NCBI GenBank assembly: GCA_030603505.1
Contig: JAUVXQ010000028.1
Coordinates: 1-13,121 of the forward strand
Direction of reading: 5' to 3'
Origin: Candidatus Heimdallarchaeota archaeon
Lineage (GTDB): Archaea > Asgardarchaeota > Heimdallarchaeia > Heimdallarchaeales > Heimdallarchaeaceae
DNA: 13,121 nucleotides
The notes beneath the pieces were generated by a model. It had not been told where the DNA came from, ran no database searches, and saw nothing but the letters and a program-made list of their open reading frames with translations. Each line of letters starts with the position of its first letter. The stretch's first letter is position 1. Positions 1 to 6,490 of this stretch are shown piece by piece. Position numbers and translations under genes: made by a program.

Positions 1-2
1 AG

Positions 3-863
3 ATAGATGAACAAAAAAACAAGATAACTTTCTCTAAAATAGGCACTATCAATTGTAGAGGGCTAAATAATAGAGTAAGGAAAAATGAAATTAAAGGGAT
101 AATTCTCAAACACACTCAAACGGGTAAATGGTTCGCTAATATACAAATAGAAAACTCTCCACTAGTTCTTCCTAAAACCAATAAATGTGTAGGAATAGAT
201 GTGGGTGTTTCTTCGTTTATCGTCGACTCCGATGGTAGAAGAGTAGAGAACCCTATGAATATAGACAAACAATTAAAGAAAATCAAAATCGCTCATAGAA
301 CTCTTTCTCGTAAAAAGAAGGGTTCAAAGAATTGGTTAAAAGCCAAGTTACAATTAGCTAAACTTTTAGCACAAGTTACTAACCAACGTAAAGATTTCTT
401 GCATAAAGTCTCCAGATTTTATGTTTATGCTTATGATCTTATCTGTGTAGAAGACTTGGATATCAAGGAATTATCACAGAAAGGTAATAAAACTAACCAG
501 CGGTCACGCTCTCTTCATCGTCACATTTTAGACGCCTCGTGGGGACAGTTCTTCAACTATTTATCTTATAAAGCTGAAAATGCTGATAAAAAAGTAGTTA
601 AAGTTCATCCTAAAGGTACTACTCAAGAATGTTCTAGATGTGGGAGAATAGTTAAGAAAAAGCTTTCCGACAGAACACACTTCTGTCCTTATTGTAACTT
701 AGAATTAGACCGCGATTATAATGCTTCAATCAACATTTTGAAGAGGGGTACGGGATGTACCTCTATACTTGTTGAGAACAGACCTCTGGTCACTATCAGC
801 ACCTCTGATATTGTTAGTGGTCAAGTCTTTTCTATGAATCAAGAAACTCCTTCCTTAAGATAG
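3..863 (+). CDS. tnpB: TnpB (IS200/IS605-family RNA-guided nuclease), N-terminus off the left edge
   Basis: C-terminal 286 residues of TnpB, the transposon-encoded RNA-guided DNA endonuclease related to Cas12. The frame is open to the left edge. A GTG at 201 could be read as a start, but it falls just after the first catalytic Asp (GIDVGV, codon 198-200), so it cannot be the true one. The three RuvC acidic residues are present: that Asp, Glu in CVEDLDI (450-452) and Asp in DRDYNAS (714-716). An OrfB-type zinc ribbon (two CxxC pairs, ECSRCG and FCPYC, codons 630-695) sits between the last two. The tail ending QETPSLR is typical of the family. Full-length TnpB is usually about 370-400 residues, so roughly 100 are missing to the left. 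No tnpA is visible. The visible part is undamaged and could be active. Family call is secure; activity is inference. Confidence 0.93.
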   Translation: MDEQKNKITFSKIGTINCRGLNNRVRKNEIKGIILKHTQTGKWFANIQIENSPLVLPKTNKCVGIDVGVSSFIVDSDGRRVENPMNIDKQLKKIKIAHRTLSRKKKGSKNWLKAKLQLAKLLAQVTNQRKDFLHKVSRFYVYAYDLICVEDLDIKELSQKGNKTNQRSRSLHRHILDASWGQFFNYLSYKAENADKKVVKVHPKGTTQECSRCGRIVKKKLSDRTHFCPYCNLELDRDYNASINILKRGTGCTSILVENRPLVTISTSDIVSGQVFSMNQETPSLR

Positions 864-890
864 GAGTAGTTCACTAGAATCTTGAAGGAA
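780..890 (+). ncRNA. candidate omega-RNA 3' part and right end of the tnpB element
   Basis: In characterised IS200/IS605 elements the guide (omega) RNA is made from the 3' end of tnpB through the right end of the element, with the guide taken from the flank. Here GGAGTAGTTCAC (864-874 region), just after the tnpB stop, resembles right-end sequences that finish in TTCAC. It lies between TTCCTTAAG (851-859) and CTTGAAGGAA (881-890), which can pair with one bulge. Boundaries are approximate, and the call rests on family knowledge plus this small match. Confidence 0.3.
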
Positions 891-906
891 TAAATAACTA
901 AAAGTA

Positions 907-924
907 AGACCTAAAACTAGGTCT
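907..924. repeat. perfect 7-bp stem hairpin with 4-nt loop
   Basis: AGACCTA (907-913) and TAGGTCT (918-924) are exact reverse complements around the loop AAAC. The position, about 45 nt after the tnpB stop, suits a subterminal hairpin of an IS200/IS605 right end or part of its guide RNA. No T-tract follows, so an intrinsic terminator is less likely. Confidence 0.6.
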
Positions 925-970
925 AGAAATAGCACAAAGTATAAAAACATTGAAAGAAGAGTGAAGCAAC

Positions 971-982
971 GCTCAAGCGAGC
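971..982. repeat. short GC-rich hairpin
   Basis: GCTC (971-974) pairs with GAGC (979-982) around AAGC. On its own a 4-bp stem means little. It is listed because it is one of three stems in a 120-base non-coding stretch that is otherwise very AT-rich. Confidence 0.35.
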
Positions 983-1002
983 ATAAGACTATATAAGACT
1001 AT
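983..1002. repeat. perfect tandem duplication of a 10-mer
   Basis: ATAAGACTAT occurs twice head to tail (983-992 and 993-1002). Its AGACTAT core returns at 1019-1025. This could be slippage, or paired binding sites spaced about one helical turn apart. Confidence 0.7.
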
Positions 1003-1007
1003 AGGGA

Positions 1008-1026
1008 GATAGTAACAAAGACTATC
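1008..1026. repeat. 6-bp inverted repeat
   Basis: GATAGT (1008-1013) and ACTATC (1021-1026) are exact reverse complements separated by 7 nt. The right arm overlaps the third AGACTAT copy, so the tandem repeat arms could also pair with GATAGT. This allows alternative folds. Confidence 0.5.
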
Positions 1027-1061
1027 AAAAACATTAAATACTAAATTAATAGATACTGATT

Positions 1062-1069
1062 CATATAAT
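1062..1069 (+). promoter_or_regulatory. possible TATA box for actin
   Basis: CATATAAT lies about 50 nt before the actin start. That would place initiation near 1090-1095 with a leader of about 25 nt carrying the SD site. The region is AT-rich and other TATA-like octamers exist nearby (for example around 1031-1050), so the choice is tentative. Confidence 0.25.
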
Positions 1070-1103
1070 CCTTATAGCTAAAGTTAAGCTCAAAATATAT
1101 CAT

Positions 1104-1112
1104 AAAAGGTGA
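1104..1112 (+). promoter_or_regulatory. ribosome binding site that fixes the TTG start of actin
   Basis: AAAAGGTGA matches the archaeal SD consensus (GGAGGTGA) and ends 6 nt before the TTG at 1119. There is no in-frame ATG at an equally suitable place before the conserved nucleotide-binding motif. Confidence 0.7.
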
Positions 1113-1118
1113 AATATA

Positions 1119-2255
1119 TTGGAAGAAGTAATAAGTAACAAACCACTCGTAATCGACAATGGTACTGGTTTCACTAAAAATGGTTTCGCAGGTGAAGACC
1201 AACCAAGAAGTGTTTTTCCAACTATCATCGGTTATCCAAAATATCAGATAATCATGACAGATGTTGAACACTATGTTCGAGAGTACTACATTGGCGAGGA
1301 AGCTATCAATCTGCGTGGTGTGCTCAAACTTGTTTATCCTGTTGAGCATGGCCAAGTTCAAGATTGGGATGCTATGGAACGAATTTGGCACTACACATTT
1401 TATAATGATTTGCGTGTTAATCCTAATGAACATCCTGTTCTATTAACTGAACCTCCTCTGAACAAGAATCAGAATAAGGAGAAAATGGCTGAACTAATGT
1501 TTGATACATTTAATGTTCCTGCTATGTACATCTCCATGCAAGCTATTCTTTCTCTCTACGCTTCTGGCCGTACCACTGGTATTGTCGTCGACTCTGGTGA
1601 TGGTGTTACACACATCGTGCCAGTCTATGAAGGTTTTGCTATTCATCATGCTATCCACAGATCAGATATCGGTGGTCGTGATGTTACTGACTACCTACGC
1701 AGACTCCTCAGACAACGAGGTTATTCGCTTTCCAGCAGTGCTGAACGTGAAATCGTCCGTGATATCAAAGAACGTCTTTGTTATGTTGCTCTTGACCCTG
1801 AAAAAGAACTAAGATTAGCTGAAAAAGTTTCAGGAATGGAGAAGACATACACTCTCCCTGATGGTGAGACACTTACCATTGGTGCTGAGAGATTCATGGC
1901 CCCTGAATTGTTCTATAACCCCGGTGCTATTGGATCTGAAGAAAATCCTCTAGACGATTTGATTTACAGATCAATTCAAAGCTGTGATATCGATCTTCGA
2001 AGAGATCTATATGCAAATATAGTTCTATCTGGTGGTTCAACAATGTTCCCAGGTCTTAAAGAACGTCTACATAAAGAAATAACTGAACTCGTTCCTGAGA
2101 CTATAGAAATAAAGATCATTGCCCCTCCCGAGAGAAGATATTCAGTCTGGATAGGTGGAAGTATTCTTAGCAGCCTTAAGACATTCACAAAGTTGTGGGT
2201 AACCAAGAAAGAGTACCAAGAAAGTGGACCAACTGCAGTTTATCGCTGCATTTAA
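1119..2255 (+). CDS. Asgard actin, close homologue of eukaryotic actin
   Basis: Filament-forming ATPase of the actin superfamily, cytoplasmic. Its 378 residues align end to end with eukaryotic actin (375-377). Phosphate loop 1 (DNGTG, near residue 14), phosphate loop 2 (VDSGDGVTH, about 157-165), the catalytic-site Gln in [11 protein letters not shown], and the C-terminal blocks [19 protein letters not shown] and KKEYQESGP are all present. By eye well over half of the residues match human actin. Two places differ: the DNase-binding (D) loop is about two residues longer and chemically different (around [10 protein letters not shown]), and the hydrophobic-plug loop has one extra residue ([12 protein letters not shown]). 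Some C-terminal positions ([21 protein letters not shown]) read like Arp1, as expected for a sister of the actin/Arp family. The TTG start is chosen from the strong SD at 1104-1112. The gene is visibly richer in G/C and in C-ending codons than its neighbours, suggesting high expression. Assignment is very secure; filament behaviour is inference. Confidence 0.97.
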   Translation: MEEVISNKPLVIDNGTGFTKNGFAGEDQPRSVFPTIIGYPKYQIIMTDVEHYVREYYIGEEAINLRGVLKLVYPVEHGQVQDWDAMERIWHYTFYNDLRVNPNEHPVLLTEPPLNKNQNKEKMAELMFDTFNVPAMYISMQAILSLYASGRTTGIVVDSGDGVTHIVPVYEGFAIHHAIHRSDIGGRDVTDYLRRLLRQRGYSLSSSAEREIVRDIKERLCYVALDPEKELRLAEKVSGMEKTYTLPDGETLTIGAERFMAPELFYNPGAIGSEENPLDDLIYRSIQSCDIDLRRDLYANIVLSGGSTMFPGLKERLHKEITELVPETIEIKIIAPPERRYSVWIGGSILSSLKTFTKLWVTKKEYQESGPTAVYRCI

Positions 2256-2293
2256 GGTGCATAAATTCTCTCTTTTTTCTTTTATTTTTTATT
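2234..2293 (+). terminator. hairpin plus T-rich tract at the end of actin
   Basis: TGCAG (2234-2238) and CTGCA (2246-2250) form a small stem over the last codons. A T-rich stretch of about 28 bases (2266-2293) follows, and another T-run lies near 2313-2319. Archaeal RNA polymerase terminates at such U-tracts, so actin is probably transcribed separately from prefoldin. Confidence 0.5.
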
Positions 2294-2530
2294 AATCTAA
2301 ATTTCAAAATATCTTTTTTGTACATTCTTTTCAGAAAAGTAGAATATTAAGAGCCGTATGTAAGAATATTTGATTCAAAAGGTGTTTCACTACTTTCTTT
2401 GTTATTATTAAAAAAGTGTTACGAATTCTTCCATCCTTATTTAGTTTTATTAATTAATAAAGTGTAACTCACCAAAAGATTTATTTTATTTCTTCATTTG
2501 CATGCTTAATAATAAAAATGAGGTTTTCTA
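2256..2530. other. AT-rich spacer with promoter-like elements ahead of prefoldin beta
   Basis: No gene is supported here. After the actin T-tract there is an imperfect hairpin (2324-2345). AGAATATT occurs twice, 22 bases apart (2341-2348 and 2363-2370). Two near-identical decamers, AAAGTGTTAC (2413-2422) and AAAGTGTAAC (2459-2468), each follow an AT-rich, TATA-like run. TTTTATTAATTAATA (about 2446-2458) is a plausible TATA region for the prefoldin transcript, and GAGGT (2520-2524) is its SD. Confidence 0.45.
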
Positions 2531-2872
2531 ATGTCCACACCACAACTTACTCCTGAACAACAACAAGATGTTCAACGTTTTAATCAGTTAGCTCAACAAC
2601 TAGAGATTCTAAAGATGCAGATTCAACAACTAGAAGTTGAAAAGCGCGATGTTGATATTGCTATAAAAGAAACTGAAACTATGGCATCAGATGCTGTTAT
2701 CTATCGTTCAGTTGGCAGGCTTTTATTCAAAGATAGCCTAGAAAATGTAAAGAAAAACTTGGTTTCTCAACAGGAGAAGGGAGAAGTAAGGATTTCATCA
2801 TTACGTAATCGCGAACAAAAAATTACGAAATCTGTAAAAGAACTCCAAGAGAAGCTTATGGCGAAGAGCTAG
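2531..2872 (+). CDS. pfdB: prefoldin subunit beta
   Basis: Beta subunit of the archaeal alpha2-beta4 prefoldin, a cytoplasmic holdase that binds unfolded proteins and passes them to the group II chaperonin. The 113-residue length is normal for the family. Two long coiled-coil helices (about 8-50 and 72-112) rich in Gln, Glu and Lys flank a central segment with the beta-subunit hallmark SDAVIYRSVGRLLF. The ATG at 2531 has GAGGT six bases upstream. DUF3194 follows after 52 nt, an order common in archaea. That gap contains a pyrimidine run (about 2889-2905) that could act as a partial terminator. The actin gene lies directly upstream; in eukaryotes actin is a main prefoldin client. Confidence 0.95.
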   Translation: MSTPQLTPEQQQDVQRFNQLAQQLEILKMQIQQLEVEKRDVDIAIKETETMASDAVIYRSVGRLLFKDSLENVKKNLVSQQEKGEVRISSLRNREQKITKSVKELQEKLMAKS

Positions 2873-2924
2873 TTTTAAGAAGGAATTATTTCTTTTTTTC
2901 TCTTAGCTTCAGAGTTGATGTTTA

Positions 2925-3239
2925 ATGACGTCTGATATAGTAGATCTTGGGATAGGTCAATTAGATGATGAACAGTTAGAAGAACTTGCTATCAAAATAG
3001 AAACACAACTCCATAAATATCTTAGAAAGCATTCTCAATGGGCTCTATTGTCAGATTTCTCAATTCTTATTAAACTCTCACAAGACAAAGATAATGTTCT
3101 CACGCTTGAATTGGAGTACAACACGACAGGAGCACTTACATCCTTTCAACATGAACAAATACATGAAAATCTTTCTATTCAAGCTGAAGAAATTTTGAAA
3201 GAGGCGCTCATTTGTCTGAAGAATTCCAAAAAATCATAG
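2925..3239 (+). CDS. DUF3194 family protein
   Basis: A small 104-residue protein of unknown function. It matches the archaeal DUF3194 pattern: an acidic N-terminal helix (LDDEQLEELAIKIETQL), a central pair of beta strands (FSILIKLSQ, NVLTLELEYN) and a C-terminal helix rich in Glu and Lys. No catalytic motif or membrane segment is visible. In many archaea DUF3194 genes follow prefoldin beta, and position supports the call here as much as sequence does. The ATG at 2925 has only a weak SD-like GTTGATG before it. The 3' end overlaps the next gene by 28 nt, so the SD and start of the DHH gene lie inside this coding region and translation is probably coupled. A role beside prefoldin or in RNA turnover is guesswork. 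Confidence 0.7.
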   Translation: MTSDIVDLGIGQLDDEQLEELAIKIETQLHKYLRKHSQWALLSDFSILIKLSQDKDNVLTLELEYNTTGALTSFQHEQIHENLSIQAEEILKEALICLKNSKKS

Positions 3240-4231
3240 ATTATGTACAAGAACATAAGTGTCAACAAATAGGTATTTTTGCTCACCAAAATGCCGACCC
3301 CGATGCAATAGCTAGCGCTATCGGGTTGAAATATTTGCTTCTATCGTATTTTCCCTTAATCCATGTAACTCTTTATGCTTCTTCCCTTAGTTTACTCTCC
3401 CAGAGAATCCTATCAAATTATGATGAAAAATTTGAAGATAATATTGTACAGAATAATCTAGATGCTATTTTTCTGTGTGATACAAATAATTTGATTCAAT
3501 TAGGTGATATATCAGTAGACGAATACATTTCCAACAATGTTCCTGTTTTTATCATTGATCATCACTCCTATCATGAATTCACAAAACAAGCTATTGTATC
3601 AATTGTCAAACCTATTACTTCAACAGCCGAAATCATTGCACAAATATATAAGGAAACAGCAATTCAATTGTCTGAAAACGTTGGAACAATTTTACTTTCA
3701 GGAGTGCTTTTTGATACTCGGAGATTTATACACATATCACCTGCAACTTTTGAATTAACACAATTTTTGATAGCGAAAGGAGGAAACTATGACACCGCAC
3801 TCTCTATCTTACAAAAACCATTTACAAAGTCTGAACGTATCGCTCATCTAAAAGGAGCAAAGCGAATGATTATCCATTATGAGGATAGAGGAATTGTTGT
3901 TATTTCACATATTGGCTCTTACGAATCCTCTGTTGCAAGATCCATCGTAAGTTTAGGTTCAGATTTTGCTGTTGTTTTTGCTTTAACCTCCTCGGACGAA
4001 TTGCGAATTAGTTTTCGTTGCTCTAATAAATATGCTTCTAAAACCGCTATAAATCTTGGAGAACTTGCTAATAAAATTGCTACAAAATTTGGTGGTACGG
4101 GAGGAGGACACAAAACTGCCGCGGGAGCAAATATTAAAGACATTAAACACTTCCCCAAGAATAAAGATAAAATCGCTAAATTCTTGCTAAACATATTACT
4201 TGAAGAATTAGAGTTAACGAAAGAAACTTAG
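3212..4231 (+). CDS. DHH-family phosphoesterase, NrnA-like (nanoRNase/pAp phosphatase type)
   Basis: Two-domain DHH/DHHA1 phosphoesterase of 339 residues, the size of bacterial NrnA, which degrades very short RNAs and 3'-phosphoadenosine 5'-phosphate using Mn2+. The metal-binding set is complete: AHQNADPDAIAS (His25, Asp29, Asp31), LCDTNN (Asp90), IDHHSY (Asp116-His117-His118) and GVLFDTRR (Asp168). The DHHA1 substrate-binding loop GGTGGGH is at 294-300. The start is TTG at 3212, with GAGG (3201-3204) seven bases upstream and no alternative start near the N-terminus. It overlaps DUF3194 by 28 nt and is followed after 11 nt by the ECF ATPase, so it lies inside an operon. Exact substrate (nanoRNA, pAp or a cyclic dinucleotide product) cannot be told from sequence. 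The archaeal RecJ-like proteins are relatives, but the compact length favours NrnA. Confidence 0.85.
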   Translation: MSEEFQKIIDYVQEHKCQQIGIFAHQNADPDAIASAIGLKYLLLSYFPLIHVTLYASSLSLLSQRILSNYDEKFEDNIVQNNLDAIFLCDTNNLIQLGDISVDEYISNNVPVFIIDHHSYHEFTKQAIVSIVKPITSTAEIIAQIYKETAIQLSENVGTILLSGVLFDTRRFIHISPATFELTQFLIAKGGNYDTALSILQKPFTKSERIAHLKGAKRMIIHYEDRGIVVISHIGSYESSVARSIVSLGSDFAVVFALTSSDELRISFRCSNKYASKTAINLGELANKIATKFGGTGGGHKTAAGANIKDIKHFPKNKDKIAKFLLNILLEELELTKET

Positions 4232-4242
4232 AGGTTTTTTAA

Positions 4243-5739
4243 GTGATGAATGAGTTCATTTCTTTTCAGAATTTTAGCTTTCGATATTACTTGAGAAAGG
4301 AATGGTCTCTAAAATCAGTTGACCTGAACATAAAAAAAGGGGAACTTACTATTCTTACAGGACCTAGTGGTTCTGGAAAAACCTCAGTATGCTATTCAAT
4401 AAATGGTCTCATTCCCCATTTCTATGCAGGGGAAGTTAAAGGAAGTGTGTTTATAGCGGAAAAAAATGTAAGTAAAAGCCCAGTCTCTGAATTAAGTAGA
4501 AAGATTGGTTATATCCCCCAAAGAGCTGAAAATTCTTTCGTCACGCCATATGTTTTCAGTGAACTAGCTTTTCCTCTTGAATATCGAAGTTTCTCTAAAG
4601 AGAGTATAAAAAACAAAATTCTTGAACTAGCAAATTATTTGGATCTTACAAAACTCTTGAAGAGAAACCCAAATGAATTATCTGAAGGTGAAAAACAAAA
4701 ATTGGCAATTGGGTGTGCTTTAGTTACAGAACCCGAAATTATTATAGCTGATGAACCTTTAGCAAATCTTGATTACTCTAACCAACAAAAGATTATTACA
4801 ATTTTCAAATCACTTCAACAGAAAGGAAAAACGATTATCATAGCGACGCACGAGTATTTCAAATACAAAGAGCTCAATCCTAGATTCATTCAGATTGAAA
4901 AAGGACAAATAACGGGGAATCTTATAGAAAATGGGGAAGAAAGTAAAAGGGAATTCGAAATTGTCAAAAAGAAGCTGTATCTCAAAGATATAAAAAGTGA
5001 AAAAGAAAGCGAAGTTTCGAAAAGTGAGATAGAAGTGAAAAATCTTAGTTTTAAATTTTCGAATGGTTTTTCTATTTCAGATATTAATTTCACAACAAAT
5101 CGTGGTAAAATAATAGGGTTGGTTGGTGATAATGGTTCTGGAAAAACCACTCTTTTTAGACTACTTTGTGGATTTTTGAAACCTGATTCTGGTTCGATAA
5201 AACTGTCTGGAAAAGACCTGAAAGATTGGAATTGGTCGGAATTAGCAGCGTATTTAGGAGTTATTTTTCAGGATCCAGATAAACAATTTTTTGAAGAAGA
5301 AATCGGGAAAGAGGTAGGTTTTATTTCAAAAAACTTAGATTTGAATTTCATAGACACTAAAAAAATTGAGAATGAATTATCCAGTTGTCATTTAGAGAAT
5401 TATGTATTCTATAATCCCCATTCTTTATCACATGGGGAGAAGAGAAGATTAGCATTTGTTTCTTCAACGTTTCACAATCCAGAACTTATCTTAATTGATG
5501 AAGTAACTAATGGACTAGATAGAGAAAACAAAGAATGGGTATCTAATCAAATATTAAAACTTAAACAAGAAAATAAAATGCTGATTATTGTATCTCATGA
5601 TTGGCATTGGTTATCAAAATTTGTAGATGAGATTATTTACCTTAAGAACGGAAGAATTGAACAAGTATTAAATAGAGACCAATTTAGCAGCGTTCTTCAG
5701 AAAGCTACAAAGGGTGAAACTATTCTTTTGGAGAGATGA
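4243..5739 (+). CDS. ECF-type ABC importer, fused double ATPase (EcfA-EcfA')
   Basis: Two ABC ATPase domains in one 498-residue chain, energising an energy-coupling-factor vitamin or metal importer at the inner face of the membrane. Domain 1: Walker A GPSGSGKT (40-47), Q-loop Gln93, signature LSEGE (146-150), Walker B IIIADE (166-171), switch His203. Domain 2: Walker A GDNGSGKT (295-302), Q-loop Gln343 in the FQDPDKQ motif typical of ECF/CbiO ATPases, signature LSHGE (395-399), Walker B LILIDE (415-420), switch His452. A charged linker (about 227-262) joins them. Both sites look complete. GTG at 4243 is followed by ATG at 4246, and GAGGT (4231-4235) serves either. The T subunit follows after 3 nt. 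Fused ATPases of this length occur in YkoD-like systems, but no S component is adjacent, so the substrate is unknown. Confidence 0.92.
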   Translation: MMNEFISFQNFSFRYYLRKEWSLKSVDLNIKKGELTILTGPSGSGKTSVCYSINGLIPHFYAGEVKGSVFIAEKNVSKSPVSELSRKIGYIPQRAENSFVTPYVFSELAFPLEYRSFSKESIKNKILELANYLDLTKLLKRNPNELSEGEKQKLAIGCALVTEPEIIIADEPLANLDYSNQQKIITIFKSLQQKGKTIIIATHEYFKYKELNPRFIQIEKGQITGNLIENGEESKREFEIVKKKLYLKDIKSEKESEVSKSEIEVKNLSFKFSNGFSISDINFTTNRGKIIGLVGDNGSGKTTLFRLLCGFLKPDSGSIKLSGKDLKDWNWSELAAYLGVIFQDPDKQFFEEEIGKEVGFISKNLDLNFIDTKKIENELSSCHLENYVFYNPHSLSHGEKRRLAFVSSTFHNPELILIDEVTNGLDRENKEWVSNQILKLKQENKMLIIVSHDWHWLSKFVDEIIYLKNGRIEQVLNRDQFSSVLQKATKGETILLER

Positions 5740-5742
5740 ATA

Positions 5743-6480
5743 TTGAATATAGAAAACTATTCCAACTACAAAACATACTTTCATTTATCTAAGAAATACT
5801 CTATTGATCCCCGTACAAAACTCGTAATCTTATCATTAATGCTTTTTTCAATTTTCTTTTTCAGAAATTGGATAGTTCTATTGTCTCTAACTGCTGTTTC
5901 TGTGTTATTTGTAATTCTTGTGAAACCTAAAGTTGTTTTCTTGATTAGATTTATAGTATTCTTACTTGTTTTTTCTAGTTTAGCAACCTTTTTTGCGTAT
6001 CGTTCTAATTCAACTGTTGATCCGTTTGAAATTTTTGCTATTATCAGCAGTAGATTTTTGACTACCTTTTTTATCATTACATGGTTCTTTAGCTCAGTAC
6101 AACCTTATGAACTCGCGGTTGTTCTTGAAAAGATGTATGTACCCACCAGAATCACTTGGTTTCTTACAACTATTTATCAATTTATTCCAATTCTTACAAA
6201 AGAAGCTCAAACCATAAACGAGATTAGAAAATTGAAAGGTTTAACAGCAAAAATGTGGCAATTCAAGAAACAAGTTATTATAATAAAGAGTACGTTGAAG
6301 CCGTTAATAAGCGGAACAATGAATAAAGCAATAGATTTAGCAGAAGCAATGACAATTAAGGGATTTCAACCAAATATTAGAAGAGAGCACATAGTTAACA
6401 TGAATTTAAGAATATACGATTTAATTCTAATATTAGTTATGGGGACCTCTTTAATATGCCTAATTATATTTGTAAGATAG
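5743..6480 (+). CDS. ecfT: ECF transporter transmembrane subunit EcfT (CbiQ family)
   Basis: Membrane scaffold that couples the ATPases to a substrate-binding S protein. The 245 residues contain DPRTKL near the N-terminus (the usual EcfT opening). A cluster of hydrophobic helices follows (about 28-62, 66-86 and 95-118), then a long cytoplasmic region with two coupling helices, and a last membrane helix (about 225-243). The family's two Ala-Arg-Gly motifs appear in altered form, IRKLKG and AMTIKG, with Lys in place of Arg. The start is TTG at 5743. GGAG (5730-5733) lies nine bases upstream, and the nearby ATG at 5736 runs out of frame into an early stop. It is 3 nt from the ATPase gene, so they are one transcription unit. 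The next gene is convergent, only 10 bases away. Confidence 0.87.
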   Translation: MNIENYSNYKTYFHLSKKYSIDPRTKLVILSLMLFSIFFFRNWIVLLSLTAVSVLFVILVKPKVVFLIRFIVFLLVFSSLATFFAYRSNSTVDPFEIFAIISSRFLTTFFIITWFFSSVQPYELAVVLEKMYVPTRITWFLTTIYQFIPILTKEAQTINEIRKLKGLTAKMWQFKKQVIIIKSTLKPLISGTMNKAIDLAEAMTIKGFQPNIRREHIVNMNLRIYDLILILVMGTSLICLIIFVR

Positions 6481-6490
6481 CCATCAACAA

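Larger units (their letters stand above)
864..1118. other. non-coding spacer between tnpB and actin, rich in small inverted and direct repeats
   Basis: No convincing gene lies in these 255 bases. The left two-thirds (to about 1026) hold several short hairpins and a tandem repeat, listed separately. They may belong to the right end of the mobile element or its guide RNA. The rightmost 90 bases are plain AT-rich DNA that must contain the actin promoter and ribosome binding site. Confidence 0.6.

Noticed and set aside
201..863. GTG at 201 as the real tnpB start
   Set aside because: The frame is open to the window edge, and the first RuvC aspartate lies just upstream of 201, so this start would remove a catalytic residue.
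971..1026. CRISPR array from the repeated AGACTAT units
   Set aside because: Units are 7-10 bases with no regular spacers of 25-45 bases and no cas genes.
1..1118. Complete IS605 element
   Set aside because: No tnpA, left end or second terminal hairpin is in view; only the tnpB 3' part and a possible right end can be supported.
1041..1433. Antisense reading frame over the actin 5' end
   Set aside because: It overlaps a strongly conserved gene, shows no recognisable domain and has no RBS; it mirrors the codon pattern of actin.
4232..4242. Riboswitch ahead of the ECF genes
   Set aside because: Only 11 bases separate the DHH gene from the ATPase gene, too short for any known vitamin riboswitch.
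5736..5795. ATG at 5736 as the ecfT start
   Set aside because: It is out of frame with the conserved protein and reaches a stop after 18 codons; the TTG at 5743 reads into the EcfT sequence.
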